Positions 20,373 to 29,104 of a DNA stretch of 64,000 bases are shown one piece after another. How positions within the stretch are numbered: position 1 is the first letter of the stretch; each line of letters starts with the position of its first letter. Location: assembly GCF_023952475.1 (NCBI RefSeq), contig NZ_JALHRX010000001.1:620001-684000 (forward strand). Reading direction: 5' to 3'. Under the pieces are notes generated by a model. The model did no database searches, was not told the origin of the DNA, and worked only from the letters and a program-made list of their open reading frames with translations. The position numbers and the translations under genes were made by a program. Source of the DNA: Cupriavidus sp. WGlv3 (GTDB lineage: Bacteria; Pseudomonadota; Gammaproteobacteria; Burkholderiales; Burkholderiaceae).

Positions 20373-20525
20373 CCGCCCAGGAGGGCGGAACCACGCGGTT
20401 CAAAGGCCGACAGCATGTCATCAACCGCGCCGCCCCCCTTTCCCAGCCCCCCACCCTCCATAAGCTATATTTACGCCGTCCCCGTCACACCCAAACCCCC
20501 AGGGACAAACGGAGACCCCCCAACC

Positions 20526-21710
20526 ATGAGTTCCGGCCAGTTGATCGAAAAAATCGCCGCCGTCTTCGCGCTGATCGTTCTGATCGGCGGCTCGCTGCTG
20601 GTGCTGGCGCCGTTTACCACGGCCCTGCTGTGGGGCGCGATCCTGGCGTTCAGCTCCTGGCACCCCTATACCGTGCTGTCGCGCTGGCTCGGCAACCGCC
20701 GCGGCCTGGCCGCGCTGATCTGCGTGCTGCTGGCGACGGTGATCGTGCTGGGCCCGTTCGTCTATGCCGGCGCCAGCTTCTCCGCGCACCTGGATGACCT
20801 CGCCGCGCTGGTCGACCGCTATATGGAGCAGGGGCTGCCACAGCTGCCGCTGTGGCTGAGCAGCCTGCCCTATGTCGGCGGCTACCTGCAGAGCTCATGG
20901 GACGGCCTGATCAATGCCGATTCCGAGATGGTCGCCAACGTGCGCAAGCTGATCGCGCCGGTCGGCCACGTGCTGCTCGGCGCGGGGCTGTCGATCGGGG
21001 CCGGGCTGGGGCAGCTGGCGCTGTCGATCATCCTGGCGTTCTTCTTCTACACCGGCGGCGAGTTCGCCATCGCCTGGCTGCGCGCCGGCATGCGCCGCAT
21101 CGCCGGCGAGCGCGCCGACCACCTGCTGGAACTGGCGGGCAGCACCGTCAAGGGCGTGGTCTACGGCGTGCTGGGCACCGCCTTCATCCAGGCCGTGCTG
21201 GCCGGCATCGGCCTGTGGATCGCGGGCGTACCGGGCGCCGCCATCCTCGGCTTCGTCACCTTCTTCCTGTCGGTGGTGCCGGTCGGGCCGCCGCTGGTGT
21301 GGCTGCCGGCGGCGCTGTGGCTGTACCACACCGGCGCCACCGGCTGGGCCATCTTCCTGGTGGTGTGGGGCGTGGGCGTGGTCAGCATGGCCGACAACAT
21401 CGTCAAGCCGCTGCTGATCAGCAAGGGCACCGGCATGCCGCTGATCTGGATCATGCTGGGCGTGCTCGGCGGCGCGCTGGCGTTCGGCTTCCTGGGCGTG
21501 TTCATCGGCCCGACCTTGCTGGCGGTGGCCTATGCCCTGCTGCGCGACTGGACCATCGGCTCGCAGGGCGAGCTGCAGCGCGACCTGCAGCAGGGCGCGG
21601 CGCTAGCATCCGCGCCGGCAACGGGCGCGGCGCCCGCTCCGGCATCGGCCCCGGCCGTGGTCGACAACCCCGATGTGCCGCCGGCCACCACCGGCAAGCG
21701 ATCCGGCTGA
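20526..21710 (+). CDS. AI-2E transporter family permease
   Basis: The 394-residue inner-membrane protein shows the family's pattern: paired helices at about 10-50, a soluble middle stretch (LVDRYMEQGLPQLP), then helices with GVVYGVLGTAFIQAVLAGIG, FLSVVPVGPPLVWLP and IVKPLLISKGTGMP. Members export or take up varied small molecules, including autoinducer-2 and sodium ions; the substrate here is unknown. The C-terminal 35 residues are Ala/Pro-rich and cytoplasmic. The stop codon overlaps the next gene's start (TGATG), so it is co-translated with the pqi genes. The frame is open 37 codons upstream of the chosen ATG. Confidence 0.9.
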   Translation: MSSGQLIEKIAAVFALIVLIGGSLLVLAPFTTALLWGAILAFSSWHPYTVLSRWLGNRRGLAALICVLLATVIVLGPFVYAGASFSAHLDDLAALVDRYMEQGLPQLPLWLSSLPYVGGYLQSSWDGLINADSEMVANVRKLIAPVGHVLLGAGLSIGAGLGQLALSIILAFFFYTGGEFAIAWLRAGMRRIAGERADHLLELAGSTVKGVVYGVLGTAFIQAVLAGIGLWIAGVPGAAILGFVTFFLSVVPVGPPLVWLPAALWLYHTGATGWAIFLVVWGVGVVSMADNIVKPLLISKGTGMPLIWIMLGVLGGALAFGFLGVFIGPTLLAVAYALLRDWTIGSQGELQRDLQQGAALASAPATGAAPAPASAPAVVDNPDVPPATTGKRSG

Positions 21711-22408
21711 TGGCGGCACACGACGTACCCCCGGCTCCGCCGGACACCGCCCTGCACGACACCTCGCCGGCCGCGCTGCACCGGCTGGTGGCCTGCGAAT
21801 ACTGCGACGCCGTCTACGAGCGCACCCCGATCTCGCCCGGCGAGCGCGCGCTGTGCCTGCGCTGCGGCGGCCAGCTCTACCGCGAGAGCCGGCGCCACTA
21901 CCACCGCCTGCTGCCGCTGGTGATCACCGCGCTGATCCTGTTCCTGATCTCCAACGCCTACCCCATCGTCGAGATGGACCTGAAAGGGGTGCGCACCCAG
22001 ACCACGCTGCTGGGCGCGGTACAGGCGCTGTATGCGGACCAGATGGCGCTGGTGGCGGCGCTGGTGTTCGCCACCACCATCCTGTTCCCGCTGTCCGAAT
22101 TGCTGATGATGATCTACCTGCTGGTGCCAATGGCGCAGCACCGCATGCCGGCCGGCTTCGACCGAATCGTGCGCGGCATCCGCCAGACCCGCCCCTGGGG
22201 CATGATCGAGGTCTTCATGATCGGCGTGCTGGTGACGCTGGTGAAGCTCTCGACCATGGCGCGCGTGCTGCCGGGCATTGCGCTGTGGTCGTTCGCCGCG
22301 CTGGTGATCGTGCTGGCGGCGATGCTGTCGTTCGATCCGCGCGACCTGTGGCGCTATCTGGAAACGCCCGATGACAAGGCCGCGGCGGCGGACGGGGAGC
22401 GCCGATGA
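21710..22408 (+). CDS. PqiA-family membrane protein (first half-protein)
   Basis: A 232-residue protein with an N-terminal zinc ribbon (CEYCDAVYERT and CLRCGG) and four transmembrane helices, corresponding to one half of Escherichia coli PqiA. It is the first of two such half-proteins encoded separately. PqiABC forms an envelope-spanning lipid-transport system and was first noted for paraquat induction. It starts inside the stop codon of the AI-2E permease gene and overlaps the second half-gene by 4 bases. Confidence 0.9.
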   Translation: MAAHDVPPAPPDTALHDTSPAALHRLVACEYCDAVYERTPISPGERALCLRCGGQLYRESRRHYHRLLPLVITALILFLISNAYPIVEMDLKGVRTQTTLLGAVQALYADQMALVAALVFATTILFPLSELLMMIYLLVPMAQHRMPAGFDRIVRGIRQTRPWGMIEVFMIGVLVTLVKLSTMARVLPGIALWSFAALVIVLAAMLSFDPRDLWRYLETPDDKAAAADGERR

Positions 22409-23142
22409 CGCGACCGCAGAGACCGCCGCCGCCCCCTGGCCGCCTGGCCCGTCCGCGCCAGCTAGCGCGCGAGGTGGTGGCGGAACTGACCGACGACGAC
22501 GAGAACACCCCGCTGCCGCAGGTGCCCACCGCCAGCCGGCTCGGCCTGGTGTCGTGCCACGCGTGCGACCTGGTCAGCCCGCGCACGCTGGAAGGCGCGC
22601 CCTGCCCGCGCTGCGGCGCCATCCTGCACCATCGCAAGCCCGACAGCCTGGCGCGTACCTGGGCCTTCCTGCTGGCCGCGTACATCCTCTATATTCCTGC
22701 CAACATGCTGCCGGTGATGGTGACGCAGTCCATCCTCGGCACGCAGCAGGACACCATCCTGTCGGGCGTGATCTACCTGTGGCTGTCCGGCTCGCACATG
22801 CTGGCGGTGCTGGTGCTGGTCGCCAGCATCGTGGTGCCGCTGCTGAAGATGGTGATCCTGACCTTCCTGCTGCTGTCGGTGCATTTCCGCTCGAGCTGGC
22901 GGATCCGGCAGCAGACCCGGCTGTACGGCCTGGTGGAGGTGATCGGCCGCTGGTCGATGCTCGATATTTTCGTGGTGGCGCTGCTGGCCTCGCTGGTGCG
23001 GGCCGGGGCGCTGGCCACCATCATCCCCGGCGGCGGCGCGCTCGCCTTCGGCGCGGTCGTGGTCATGACCATGCTGGCCTCGCTCAGCTTCGATCCGCGC
23101 CTGCTGTGGGATTCGCTGGAACCTGACAATGCCCGACACTGA
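22405..23142 (+). CDS. PqiA-family membrane protein (second half-protein)
   Basis: The 245-residue second half has its own zinc ribbon (CHACDLVSPRT and CPRCGA) and four helices, with LLKMVILTFLLLSVHF and YGLVEVIGRWSMLDIFVV typical of PqiA. In E. coli both halves form one polypeptide, so this is a split arrangement. It overlaps the genes on both sides (ATGA before, 14 bases with pqiB after), indicating strongly coupled translation. Confidence 0.9.
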   Translation: MTRPQRPPPPPGRLARPRQLAREVVAELTDDDENTPLPQVPTASRLGLVSCHACDLVSPRTLEGAPCPRCGAILHHRKPDSLARTWAFLLAAYILYIPANMLPVMVTQSILGTQQDTILSGVIYLWLSGSHMLAVLVLVASIVVPLLKMVILTFLLLSVHFRSSWRIRQQTRLYGLVEVIGRWSMLDIFVVALLASLVRAGALATIIPGGGALAFGAVVVMTMLASLSFDPRLLWDSLEPDNARH

Positions 23143-24805
23143 CAACCAAGCCCCGGCGGGTGCCATGCCGCCCTCCCCGCCGCCATCCCCGCCTTCGTCG
23201 CCTCCGTCCGGCCTGCCCCGGCCCGAACGCCGGCGCCGCGCGCGCTGGCTGCCCTCGCTGGTATGGCTGATCCCGATCGTCGCCGCGGTGGTCGGGATTT
23301 CGCTGCTGATGCATACGCTGGCCTCGCGCGGGCCCGAGATCACCGTCAGCTTCCGCACCGCCGAAGGCCTTACGCCGGGCAAGACCGCGGTGCGCTACAA
23401 GGACGTCGACATCGGCCTGGTCAAGTCGGTGCGCCTGGCGCGCGACCGCTCGCATGTGGTGGCGACGATCGACCTGACCAAGGACGCCGAGAATTTCGCC
23501 GTCGCCGATACCCGCTTCTGGGTGGTGCGCCCGCGCTTCGCGGCCAGCGGCGTGTCGGGGCTGGAGACGCTGCTGTCGGGCGCCTATATCGGCGTCGACG
23601 CGGGCAAGTCAACGGAATCCGCGCGCGACTTCAAGGGCCTGGAAGTGCCGCCGGTGGTGACCACCGACGCTTCCGGCAAGCAGTTCGTGCTGCGCGCGTC
23701 CGAGCTGGGCTCGCTCGATATCGGCTCGCCGGTCTACTACCGGCGCGTGCTGGTGGGCCAGGTGGTGGCCTACCAGCTCGACCCCAACGGGCGCGACATC
23801 ACGCTGCGCGTGTTCGTCAACAAGCCCTACGACAAGCTGGTCACCGCCGACACGCGCTTCTGGCATGCCAGCGGGGTCGACCTCAAGCTCGATGCCGGCG
23901 GGCTCAAGCTGTCGACGCAATCGCTGGTGACGGTGCTGCTGGGCGGCGTCGCGTTCCAGGCCCCTGACCACACCACCGCCACCGACGCCGCCGCCGAAAA
24001 CACCCAGTTCCTGCTGGCCGGCGACCAGGGCGAGGCGATGAAGGAGCCGGAAGAGCTGGCGCCGACGCTGGCGGTGCTCAATTTCGACCAGTCCGTGCGC
24101 GGGCTGTCGCCGGGCGCGCCGGTGGACTTCCGCGGCGTGGTGGTGGGCCAGGTGCGCTCGATCGGCATCGAGTTCCAGCGCGAGAAGCGCGCCTTCCGCA
24201 TGCCGGTGGTGGTCGAGCTGTACCCGTCGCGCATGGGCTTCCGCGAACGCGACGTCGAAGACCGCGAACGCGCGCGCAAGATCATCCAGGGCCTGCTGCA
24301 GCGGGGCATGCGCGCGCAGCTGCGCACCGGCAACCTGCTCACCGGGCAGCTCTACGTGGCGCTCGATTTCTTCCCGAAGGCGGCGCCGGCCAAGGTTGAC
24401 CTGGACGCGCCGATTCCGGAGTTCGCCACCACGCCGGGCGCGTTCGACCAGCTGCAGGCGCAGGTGGGCGACATCGTCAACCGCATCGACAAGGTGCCGT
24501 TCGACCAGATCGGCCAGGACCTGCGCACCACGGTGACGAGCCTGAACCAGACCCTGGCCAGCGCCGACAAGCTGGTGCAGCAGCTCAACGGCGATGTCGC
24601 GCCGCAGGTGCTGGCCGCGCTGCAGGACGCACGCAAGACCCTGACCGCGGCCAACGGCACGCTGGCGTCGGACGCGCCGCTGCAGCAGGACACGCGCCGC
24701 ATGCTGCAGGAGCTGACGCGCACCGCCACGTCGCTGCGCACGCTGACCGACTACCTTGAACGCCACCCTGAAGCGCTGCTGCGCGGCAAGCCGGAGAAAG
24801 AATGA
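23129..24805 (+). CDS. pqiB: PqiB-type MCE protein
   Basis: PqiB forms a periplasmic tube that carries lipids between membranes. The 558-residue protein has a proline-rich start, one transmembrane helix (about 47-67), then three MCE domains beginning near 70 (SFRTAEGLTPGKTAVRYK), 185 and 315 (NFDQSVRGLSPGAPVDFRG), and a C-terminal coiled-coil (about 440-545, with SLNQTLASADKLVQQLNG). Length and domain number match PqiB. It is coupled to the PqiA halves and to the lipoprotein gene that follows. Confidence 0.93.
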   Translation: MPDTDNQAPAGAMPPSPPPSPPSSPPSGLPRPERRRRARWLPSLVWLIPIVAAVVGISLLMHTLASRGPEITVSFRTAEGLTPGKTAVRYKDVDIGLVKSVRLARDRSHVVATIDLTKDAENFAVADTRFWVVRPRFAASGVSGLETLLSGAYIGVDAGKSTESARDFKGLEVPPVVTTDASGKQFVLRASELGSLDIGSPVYYRRVLVGQVVAYQLDPNGRDITLRVFVNKPYDKLVTADTRFWHASGVDLKLDAGGLKLSTQSLVTVLLGGVAFQAPDHTTATDAAAENTQFLLAGDQGEAMKEPEELAPTLAVLNFDQSVRGLSPGAPVDFRGVVVGQVRSIGIEFQREKRAFRMPVVVELYPSRMGFRERDVEDRERARKIIQGLLQRGMRAQLRTGNLLTGQLYVALDFFPKAAPAKVDLDAPIPEFATTPGAFDQLQAQVGDIVNRIDKVPFDQIGQDLRTTVTSLNQTLASADKLVQQLNGDVAPQVLAALQDARKTLTAANGTLASDAPLQQDTRRMLQELTRTATSLRTLTDYLERHPEALLRGKPEKE

Positions 24806-25428
24806 TGAAGCGCCTTCCGCTCACCCTGGTCTGCGCAAGCGCCGCCGCGGCGGTGCTGGCTGGCTGCGCCTCGCCCGAGCCGCGCTACTACACGCTGGCG
24901 CAAGGCCCGGGCGCCGTGGCGGCGCCGGCGCCGGCAACCGCCCCGTCGACGGACACGCTGTGGCTGGAAGTGGCACCGGTGCGCGTGCCGGAGCGCCTCA
25001 ACCGGCCGCAGCTGGTGGTGCGCGATGGCCGCAACGGTAACGACAGCGGAAGCGATGCCGGCGTGCGCCTGCTGGACCTGTCGCGCTGGTCCTCGCCGCT
25101 GCCCGACGAGCTGCGCGATGCGCTGTCGCAGCGCCTGCAGGCCACGCTGGGCGCGGTCGACACTTACCAGCAGGGGCTGTCCGACGTGCAGCCGCTGTAC
25201 CGCATCACCACCGAAGTGCTGCGCCTGGACGCCGACGTGGGCCAGCGTGCCGGCGCCACCATCAACTGGACCGTACGCCGGCTGCCCGATGGCAAGGTGG
25301 TCAGCGGCAGGACCCAGGCCGAGCTGTCGGCGCCGGGCGCGGTCGACGGCGTGGTCGCGGCGTATCGCGAGATCGTCGCGAGTACCGCCAACGATATCGC
25401 GGCCGGCGTGCAGGCGCTGCGGCGCTAG
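24802..25428 (+). CDS. pqiC: PqiC-type outer-membrane lipoprotein
   Basis: The 208-residue protein begins with a lipoprotein signal peptide ending in LAGC (acylated Cys22) and continues with the ABC-transport auxiliary domain seen in PqiC/YmbA (PRYYTLAQ, LWLEVAPVRVPERLNRPQLV, WSSPLPDELRDALSQRL). It should anchor the PqiB tube to the outer membrane. The ATG overlaps the pqiB stop. Its stop codon shares the bases CTAG with the stop of the convergent deoxyribosyltransferase gene. Confidence 0.9.
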   Translation: MMKRLPLTLVCASAAAAVLAGCASPEPRYYTLAQGPGAVAAPAPATAPSTDTLWLEVAPVRVPERLNRPQLVVRDGRNGNDSGSDAGVRLLDLSRWSSPLPDELRDALSQRLQATLGAVDTYQQGLSDVQPLYRITTEVLRLDADVGQRAGATINWTVRRLPDGKVVSGRTQAELSAPGAVDGVVAAYREIVASTANDIAAGVQALRR

Positions 25429-25955
25429 CCGCCGCTACCGAGGGCCGCGTCGAGGTCGTGCCGGGCCGCGGCCATGGCCGCCAGGCATTCGGCCGCCCCG
25501 CCCTGCACCAGCCGGACCGGACACGCCAGCATCAGGTTCTTGCCGAGCCCGAAGTCCTCGACGGTAAACCCGCACGCATCCAGCGGCGTGCCGTCGGCAT
25601 CGGTGGCCACCGTGACGCGCTCGCGCAGCGTGCCGGCATCGGCGCTGTAGGCCCATACGGGCTTGCCCAGCGCCACCGCAAAGCCGACTTCGAAGGCCGT
25701 GCCGGAATCCGCTTCGCCCGGGCCGCGGAAGTCATCCAGGTTGGCCATCACCAGGTCGGCGCGCCGCAGCAGCGCGATGTTGGCGTCATAGATCCAGCGT
25801 GCGGTGTCGGGGCCGGACAGGCCTGCGGGGGCGGACTGGTCGAGCGGATACAGGCCGGTGAAGCCATGCGCCGCGCACAGCGCCTTGAGATGCTCGCCCC
25901 AGGCGCGCGCGTCCTTGCGGAACACGTCAAAGCCGGCGAGGTAGATGGTGGTCAT
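25425..25955 (-). CDS. Nucleoside 2-deoxyribosyltransferase family protein
   Basis: The 176-residue protein has the family pattern: IYLAGFDVFRKDA at the N terminus, DLVMANLDDFRGP and then DSGTAFEVGFAVALGKPVWAY, which includes the catalytic glutamate. Such enzymes move or hydrolyse the N-glycosidic bond of deoxynucleosides in base salvage or nucleotide clean-up. The ATG chosen begins the fold directly; the open frame continues 56 codons upstream without a ribosome site. It is convergent with pqiC and shares its terminal CTAG. Confidence 0.85.
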   Translation of the reverse strand: MTTIYLAGFDVFRKDARAWGEHLKALCAAHGFTGLYPLDQSAPAGLSGPDTARWIYDANIALLRRADLVMANLDDFRGPGEADSGTAFEVGFAVALGKPVWAYSADAGTLRERVTVATDADGTPLDACGFTVEDFGLGKNLMLACPVRLVQGGAAECLAAMAAARHDLDAALGSGG

Positions 25956-26143
25956 GGCACGTGGAAGAAGCGTGGGTGCGGCGCCGGGCCGCGAGGCTTG
26001 CAGCATAACCCGCGGCCCGCGCCGGTGGTACGCGGCCACCGCCCGAACATCGCACAGCTTGCGCGCAGGCGGCCGGCCGGGCGCCGACGCGGGCCGCGCC
26101 CTTGCGCTACCATTGCCCGTCACGCCTCGACCTCCTCGTCCCC

Positions 26144-27085
26144 ATGCCCGCTTCCCAGATCCTCCAGGTCGGCCCGCTCGCGCCGCAGACCAATGCCACC
26201 CTGCAACAACAGTACGGCGCCGCGGCGCTGTGGCAGCAGGCCGATCCGCTGGCGTGGGCGCGCAGCGAGGGGCAGCAGGTGCGCGTGGTGGTGACCTCGG
26301 CGCGCCACGGCTGCAGTGCCGCGCTGATCGATGCGCTGCCGCGCCTGGAAGCCATCGTCAGCTTCGGCGTCGGCTATGACGCGATCGCGCTGGACGCCGC
26401 CCGTGCGCGCGGCATCCAGGTCAGCAACACGCCCGACGTGCTCAACGACTGCGTTGCCGACCTCGCCTTCGGGCTGCTGCTCGACGCGGCACGCGGCATC
26501 GCCCATGGCGACCGCTTCGTGCGCGCCGGGCGCTGGCCGCAGGGCGGCTTCCCGCTGACCACGCGGGTCTCCGGCAAGAAGCTGGGCATCCTCGGGCTGG
26601 GCCGCATCGGCGAGATCGTCGCGCGGCGCGCGCTGGGCTTCGACATGGAGATCGCCTACCACAACCGCCGCCCGCGCGCCGGCGCGCCGTGGCGCTTCGA
26701 AGCGGACCTGAAGGCGCTGGCAACGTGGGCGGATTTCCTGGTGGTGGCAACCGTCGGCGGACCGTCGACCGTGGGGCTGGTCTCGCGCGAAATCCTCGAC
26801 GCGCTCGGCCCGCGCGGCATCCTGGTCAACGTCTCGCGTGGCAGCGTGGTCGACGAGGCGGCGCTGGTCGCGGCACTGGCCGAAGGCCGGCTGGGCGGCG
26901 CGGGCCTCGATGTGTTCCAGGACGAGCCCAACGTGCCGCCGGCGCTGCTGGCGATGGACCAGGTTGTGCTGGCGCCGCACATGGCCAGCGGCACGCACGA
27001 GACGCGCGCCGCCATGACCGCGCTGACGCTACAGAACCTCGACGCGTTCCTGGCCGGCGGCAAGGTGCTGACGCCGGTGCTCTAG
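26144..27085 (+). CDS. D-2-hydroxyacid dehydrogenase (hydroxypyruvate/glyoxylate reductase-like)
   Basis: The 313-residue NAD(P)-dependent enzyme has the family's signature parts: substrate-site SFGVGYDAI, Rossmann GILGLGRIGEIVARRA, NVSRGSVVDEAALV with the catalytic arginine, GGAGLDVFQDEP with the glutamate and LAPHMASGTHETR with the histidine. The HMASGT ending suits the GhrB/GRHPR-like group that reduces glyoxylate and hydroxypyruvate. The start is the ATG at the beginning of the fold. Neighbours give no further hint of substrate. Confidence 0.88.
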   Translation: MPASQILQVGPLAPQTNATLQQQYGAAALWQQADPLAWARSEGQQVRVVVTSARHGCSAALIDALPRLEAIVSFGVGYDAIALDAARARGIQVSNTPDVLNDCVADLAFGLLLDAARGIAHGDRFVRAGRWPQGGFPLTTRVSGKKLGILGLGRIGEIVARRALGFDMEIAYHNRRPRAGAPWRFEADLKALATWADFLVVATVGGPSTVGLVSREILDALGPRGILVNVSRGSVVDEAALVAALAEGRLGGAGLDVFQDEPNVPPALLAMDQVVLAPHMASGTHETRAAMTALTLQNLDAFLAGGKVLTPVL

Positions 27086-27165
27086 GGCACCAACCGACAA
27101 GGACCGCGTGCCTATACTGGAGGCACCGGCTCCAGCCCACCTGCGGGCCGGCGTCAGGAGGCATC

Positions 27166-27360
27166 ATGGCACGCAAGTTTATCGATTGCCGCGAGTTTCC
27201 GAGCGACACCCACTGCACGGTCGCGCTGAGCGCCGACAGCGAGGACGAACTGCTCGAAGCCGCGGTCCAGCATGCGGTGGCGGTGCACAAGCATCAGGAC
27301 ACGCCTGAGCTGCGCAGCCAGCTGAAATCCATGTTCAAGGAAGGCACGCCGCCGGCCTGA
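27166..27360 (+). CDS. DUF1059-family small protein
   Basis: A 64-residue soluble protein behind a strong AGGAGG site. It matches the DUF1059 pattern: KFIDCREF at the start, CTVALSADSEDELLEAAVQHAVAVHKH in the middle. Its function is unknown. Two cysteines are present but no metal-site motif. It stands alone between the dehydrogenase and the mod operon and probably has its own transcript. Confidence 0.85.
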   Translation: MARKFIDCREFPSDTHCTVALSADSEDELLEAAVQHAVAVHKHQDTPELRSQLKSMFKEGTPPA

Positions 27361-27477
27361 AGCCGGCAGGGCTGGCGCCGGCCAGGCGCCAGCCGATCCA
27401 CCTCGGGGCTCATTCGCAGCCCCGGATACAGCACTTATCCCGGTTGGAATACCCGTGACGCCTGTCATGGCGCATCA

Positions 27478-27510
27478 TTGACGCCCCGCTATATACAGAC
27501 GTATATTGCG
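27478..27510 (+). promoter_or_regulatory. mod operon promoter overlapped by a ModE box
   Basis: TTGACG (27478-27483) and TATATT (27502-27507) with an 18-base spacer form a good sigma-70 promoter. Over its downstream half lies CGCTATATAC-AGAC-GTATATTGCG (27487-27510), a near-perfect palindrome of the ModE type (CGYTATATA, spacer, TATATARCG). Molybdate-loaded ModE bound here would block RNA polymerase. The modA start is 72 bases downstream. Confidence 0.85.
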
Positions 27511-27582
27511 CCTGACAGTCCACCCGCTCCGGCCCTGCCGCGCCTGCCCATGCATGCCGGCGGCCGCTTCCCGAGGATTCCG

Positions 27583-28353
27583 ATGCCTGCCTTCCGTTCC
27601 CGCCGCCGCGGGCTGCTGCTGGCCGCCGCCGCGATGCTGGCGCTGGCCGCCCCGCCCGCCTTCGCCGCCGACCTGGTGGTGTCCGCCGCGGCCAGCCTGA
27701 CCAACGCCTTCAAGGCGCTGGCCGAGTCCTACCAGCGCGCCCACCCCGGCACGCAGGTGGTGCTGAACTTCGGCGCCTCGGACGTGCTGATGCAGCAGAT
27801 CGTCAAGGGCGCGCCGGCCGATGTGTTCGCCTCGGCAGACCAGGAGGCAATGAACAAGGCCGAGGCCGAGAAGGTGATCGCGTCGGGCTCGCGCCGCAAC
27901 TTCGCCGCCAACCAGGTGGTGCTGATCGTGCCGGCCGACAGCAAGCTGCCGATCGCCTCGCTGCAGGACCTGACGCGCCCCGAAGTCCGCCGCATCGCCT
28001 ATGGCAACCCGGCCTCGGTGCCGGTGGGCCGCTACACCCGCGGCGCGCTGGAAGCGGCCGGGCTGTGGGACGCGGTTGCCGCCAAGGGCGTGCCGGCGCA
28101 GAACGTGCGCCAGAGCCTGGACTACGTCGCGCGCGGCGAGGTCGAGGCCGGCTTCGTCTTTGCTACCGACGCCACCGTGATGCCGGACAAGGTCAGAGTG
28201 GCGGTTCGGGTGCCCAGCCGCACGCCGGTGACCTACCCGATCGCGGTCACCAGCCAGGCGCGCCAGCCGAAGGAAGCGGCGCAGTTCGTCGACTATGTCG
28301 CCTCGCCGGCCGGCCAGGCGATCCTGTCGCGCTTCGGCTTCCACAAGCCCTGA
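27583..28353 (+). CDS. modA: Molybdate-binding periplasmic protein ModA
   Basis: ModA captures molybdate or tungstate for import. The 256-residue precursor has a signal peptide with an RSRRR start and cleavage after PPAFA. The mature part has the family motifs VVSAAASLTNAFKAL, NFGASDVLMQQI, GAPADVFASAD and EAGFVFATD. The chosen ATG has GAGGA five bases upstream; the frame extends 35 codons earlier but would run across the ModE box. modB and modC follow closely. Confidence 0.96.
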   Translation: MPAFRSRRRGLLLAAAAMLALAAPPAFAADLVVSAAASLTNAFKALAESYQRAHPGTQVVLNFGASDVLMQQIVKGAPADVFASADQEAMNKAEAEKVIASGSRRNFAANQVVLIVPADSKLPIASLQDLTRPEVRRIAYGNPASVPVGRYTRGALEAAGLWDAVAAKGVPAQNVRQSLDYVARGEVEAGFVFATDATVMPDKVRVAVRVPSRTPVTYPIAVTSQARQPKEAAQFVDYVASPAGQAILSRFGFHKP

Positions 28354-28371
28354 GGCCGCGCCGCGCACGCC

Positions 28372-29082
28372 ATGGATGCCGTCTGGGTACCGCTGCTGCT
28401 GTCGCTGAAGGTGGCCGGCTGGGCCACCGCGCTGAACGCCGTGCTCGGCGTCGGCGCGGCCTGGGCGCTGGCGCGCTGGCGCTCGCCGCTGCGCGACGTG
28501 GTCGACGCGGTGCTGACGCTGCCGCTGGTGCTGCCGCCGACGGTGCTGGGCTATTACCTGCTGGTGCTGGTGGGACGCCGCGGCGTGTTCGGCGAGTGGT
28601 TGGCGCGCCTCGGCATCGAACTGGTCTTTACCTGGCAGGGCGCGGTGCTGGCCTCGACCATCGTCGCCTTCCCGCTGGTGCTGAAGTCCGCGCGCGCCGC
28701 CTTTGAAGGCGTGGACCACCAGCTCGAAAACGCCGCGCGCGTGCTGGGCGTGTCCGAAGCCGGCATCTTTTTCCGCGTTACGCTGCCGCTGGCGGCGCGC
28801 GGCATCATCGCCGGCGTACTGCTGGCGTTTGCGCGCGCGCTGGGCGAATTCGGCGCCACGCTGATGATCGCGGGCAACCTGCCCGGGCGCACGCAGACAC
28901 TGTCGGTGGCCATCTACGAGGCGGTCCAGGCCGGCGACGACAACACCGCCAACCTGCTGGTGCTGGTGACTTCCGTCACCTGCGTGCTGCTGCTGGTGAT
29001 TGCCGGACGCCTGGTGCCGGCAGCCGCGCGCAATCCCGCTGAACTCTACGAACGCCGGCGCTTGCGTCCGCGCGTCCGCTAA
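28372..29082 (+). CDS. modB: Molybdate ABC transporter permease ModB
   Basis: The 236-residue permease has five to six helices and the coupling-helix motif EFGATLMIAGNLPGRTQTL, with LVLPPTVLGYYLLVL typical of ModB. It forms the membrane channel of ModABC. It lies 18 bases after modA and 22 before modC. The first residues include a WVPLLLSLKVA helix as in relatives. Confidence 0.95.
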   Translation: MDAVWVPLLLSLKVAGWATALNAVLGVGAAWALARWRSPLRDVVDAVLTLPLVLPPTVLGYYLLVLVGRRGVFGEWLARLGIELVFTWQGAVLASTIVAFPLVLKSARAAFEGVDHQLENAARVLGVSEAGIFFRVTLPLAARGIIAGVLLAFARALGEFGATLMIAGNLPGRTQTLSVAIYEAVQAGDDNTANLLVLVTSVTCVLLLVIAGRLVPAAARNPAELYERRRLRPRVR

Positions 29083-29104
29083 CGCCAGGGACTCGCATAT
29101 CGCC

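Noticed and set aside
19764-20463. Several open frames in the inverted-repeat element
   Set aside because: They run through the repeat arms and lack ribosome sites and protein-like composition.
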